Origin: Planctomycetaceae bacterium
GTDB taxonomy: Bacteria > Planctomycetota > Planctomycetia > Pirellulales > Pirellulaceae
NCBI GenBank assembly: GCA_002708345.1
Contig: PANG01000029.1
Span: forward strand, 1 to 5,665
Direction: 5' to 3'
Length of the DNA stretch: 5,665 bases
The position numbers and the translations under genes are program-made. Positions 4,388 through 5,665 of the stretch are shown here, piece by piece (within the stretch, counting starts at the first letter, position 1; the number at the start of each line of letters is the position of its first letter). Below the pieces are notes generated by a model. The model saw only the letters and a list, made by a program, of their open reading frames with translations, searched no databases and was not told the DNA's origin.

Positions 4388-5665
4388 ATGATTCGAACTC
4401 TTCTTACCTCGCTTGCTCTTGTGCTCACCAGCGGAACCCTGCTTGCAGTAGATGATCTTGAGGAGATCAAGCTCAGCAAGGTAGACCGGGTCGAGGTTTA
4501 TCCCTCCGAGTACGAGCTGACAGGAGTCCGCCAGCGACTGCAACTGGCAGTGACTGCCTACCACCGCGATGGAACACTCCAGGATGCAACACGCGTCGCG
4601 AAGTTTACCAGCAGCGATCCGCAGGTTGCCGAGGTGGTTGGTTCCCAGGTGCAGACCCGTGGGAATGGAGAGGTGGTGATCATGGTGCGGGCCGGCGGCA
4701 AGAAGACGCAGATGAAACTCAGGGTCTCGGGACAGGACCAGCCGGAACCAGTCTCCTTTCAGTACGAGACGCTTGCCGCGCTCTGCAAGCAGGGATGTAA
4801 TGCAGGTGCCTGTCATGGATCTCCCAGCGGCAAGGGAGGATTCCGCATGTCACTGCGGGCATTCGATTCCACAGTTGATGAAATCACCCTGATTCGCGAG
4901 GACTTTGGACGCCGTACCAACGTTCTCAACCCGGCACAGAGCCTGCTGTTGCTCAAACCAACAATGAAAGTCCCTCATGGTGGAGGTCGTCACCTCAAGT
5001 CAACCGACCCGTCCTACGAGATCCTCAGCAAGTGGATTGGTGAGGGCTGTCGCCTCGATGATGCGGAACGTCCCAAGTGTGTGAAGCTGGAAGTTTACCC
5101 ACCCTCGGGGCGAGTGCTTAATCGTCCGGCGCATACCCAACAGCTTATTGTGACGGCACATTTTGAAGATGGTTCGGTGCGCGATGTGACACCGCTGGCC
5201 GTTTATTCGAGCTCGAACGAGGAAGTCGCCTCGGTCCACGTCGATGGGCTTGTTGTCGGAAACGACCGCGGTGAGATTGCCGTGGTGGTGCGGTACCTGG
5301 AGTTCATCGAATCCACTTTTATCACCTTTGTGAAGGACGTGGAGGGATATGCCTGGGAGCAAACCCAGCAAAATAACTATGTTGACGAGCTGGTCGACAA
5401 GAAGCTCCAGCAACTGAAGTACCTGCCGTCGGAGTCCTGCAGTGATGACGAGTTCCTCAGGCGTGTTTACCTCGACGTGATTGGCATCCTGCCGACGGTG
5501 GCGGAGGTGGAGAGTTTTGCTTCTGACACCGGCAACGACAAGCGGGAAAGGCTAGTTGATGAGCTGCTCGAGAGGCCGGAGTTCGCCAAGTTCTGGGCAC
5601 TCAAGTGGGGTGACCTGCTGAGGCTCACCAGTAGCCAGGTCGGGAGCGATGGAGTCTACAAGTAC
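4388..5665 (+). CDS. Ig-like/cytochrome-c-like/DUF1549 protein, 3' end cut by window
   Basis: The frame is open to the window edge (426 codons visible, no stop). Residues 1-20 form a signal peptide (LLTSLALVLTSGTLLA, then VDD). About 31-113 is a Big_2-like Ig domain. About 122-223 is a cytochrome-c-like domain with Cys133, then Cys137-x4-Cys142-His143-Gly, SGKGGFRMSLRAFD, Met193 and VPHGGG (195-200), ending in WIGEGC (216-221). About 231-316 is a second Ig domain similar to the first (LEVYP, VTAHFEDGSVRDVT). DUF1549 begins near 331 (YVDELVDKKL, FLRRVYLDVIGILPT, RLVDELLERPEFAKFW). Family relatives continue with DUF1553, so more than half of the protein may be missing here. These proteins are characteristic of Planctomycetota and Verrucomicrobiota, exported, and of unproven function; redox or polysaccharide-related roles are inferred only. 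ATG 4382 is an alternative start. The preceding PPC gene is its probable operon partner. Confidence 0.92.
   Translation, partial: MIRTLLTSLALVLTSGTLLAVDDLEEIKLSKVDRVEVYPSEYELTGVRQRLQLAVTAYHRDGTLQDATRVAKFTSSDPQVAEVVGSQVQTRGNGEVVIMVRAGGKKTQMKLRVSGQDQPEPVSFQYETLAALCKQGCNAGACHGSPSGKGGFRMSLRAFDSTVDEITLIREDFGRRTNVLNPAQSLLLLKPTMKVPHGGGRHLKSTDPSYEILSKWIGEGCRLDDAERPKCVKLEVYPPSGRVLNRPAHTQQLIVTAHFEDGSVRDVTPLAVYSSSNEEVASVHVDGLVVGNDRGEIAVVVRYLEFIESTFITFVKDVEGYAWEQTQQNNYVDELVDKKLQQLKYLPSESCSDDEFLRRVYLDVIGILPTVAEVESFASDTGNDKRERLVDELLERPEFAKFWALKWGDLLRLTSSQVGSDGVYKY

Noticed and set aside
5000..5413. 137-codon minus-strand frame
   Set aside because: Antisense to the DUF1549-type gene, whose Ig-like and DUF1549 motifs read continuously on the + strand.
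1..5665. tRNA, rRNA, CRISPR array, insertion sequence or attachment site
   Set aside because: No cloverleaf, regular spaced repeats, transposase motif or terminal inverted repeat pair was seen on either strand.

Overview
The window looks like chromosomal DNA of a planctomycete (Planctomycetota, probably Pirellulales or a relative). The strongest evidence is the last gene, which carries the planctomycete-type arrangement of Ig-like domain, cytochrome-c-like domain with a CNAGACHG motif, second Ig-like domain and the start of a DUF1549 domain. The exported PPC-domain protein just before it is a common partner of such genes in this phylum. No plasmid, phage, IS, CRISPR, rRNA or tRNA signal was seen. 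All four genes lie on the + strand.

Layout. Bases 1-521 hold no convincing gene. They contain several small inverted repeats, one weak promoter candidate and, at the extreme left edge on the minus strand, a possible -10 box six bases before an ATG. Bases 522-1316 encode a complete classical short-chain dehydrogenase/reductase (264 aa). After 37 bases, 1354-1917 encodes a 187-aa membrane protein with an N-terminal zinc-ribbon-like Cys cluster and two transmembrane helices. These two genes are probably co-transcribed. The 124-base gap 1918-2041 holds overlapping hairpins followed by T4 and then a good sigma70-like promoter (TTGACG, 17 bases, CACAAT). This promoter appears to drive a second unit: a 767-aa secreted protein with two tandem PPC domains and three diverged beta-sandwich-like repeats (2042-4345), then, after a gap containing a 17-base palindrome, a DUF1549-type protein (4388 onward) that runs off the right end with no stop.

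How the genes may work together. The second unit would produce two exported proteins: an adhesive or scaffold-like beta-rich protein and a large cytochrome-like DUF1549 protein. In this phylum such pairs are abundant but their biochemical role is not established. Electron transfer or polysaccharide processing in the enlarged periplasm are the usual guesses. The first unit (cytosolic NAD(P)-dependent oxidoreductase plus a small anchored zinc-ribbon protein) has no evident functional link to the second.

The most noteworthy points are the atypical Cx4CH haem-like motif framed by two related Ig-like repeats, the three-fold C-terminal repeat in the PPC protein, the palindrome that would hide one of two alternative ribosome-binding sites of the DUF1549 gene, and the overlapping hairpins between the two transcription units. 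I see no completely new system that can be asserted from sequence alone.
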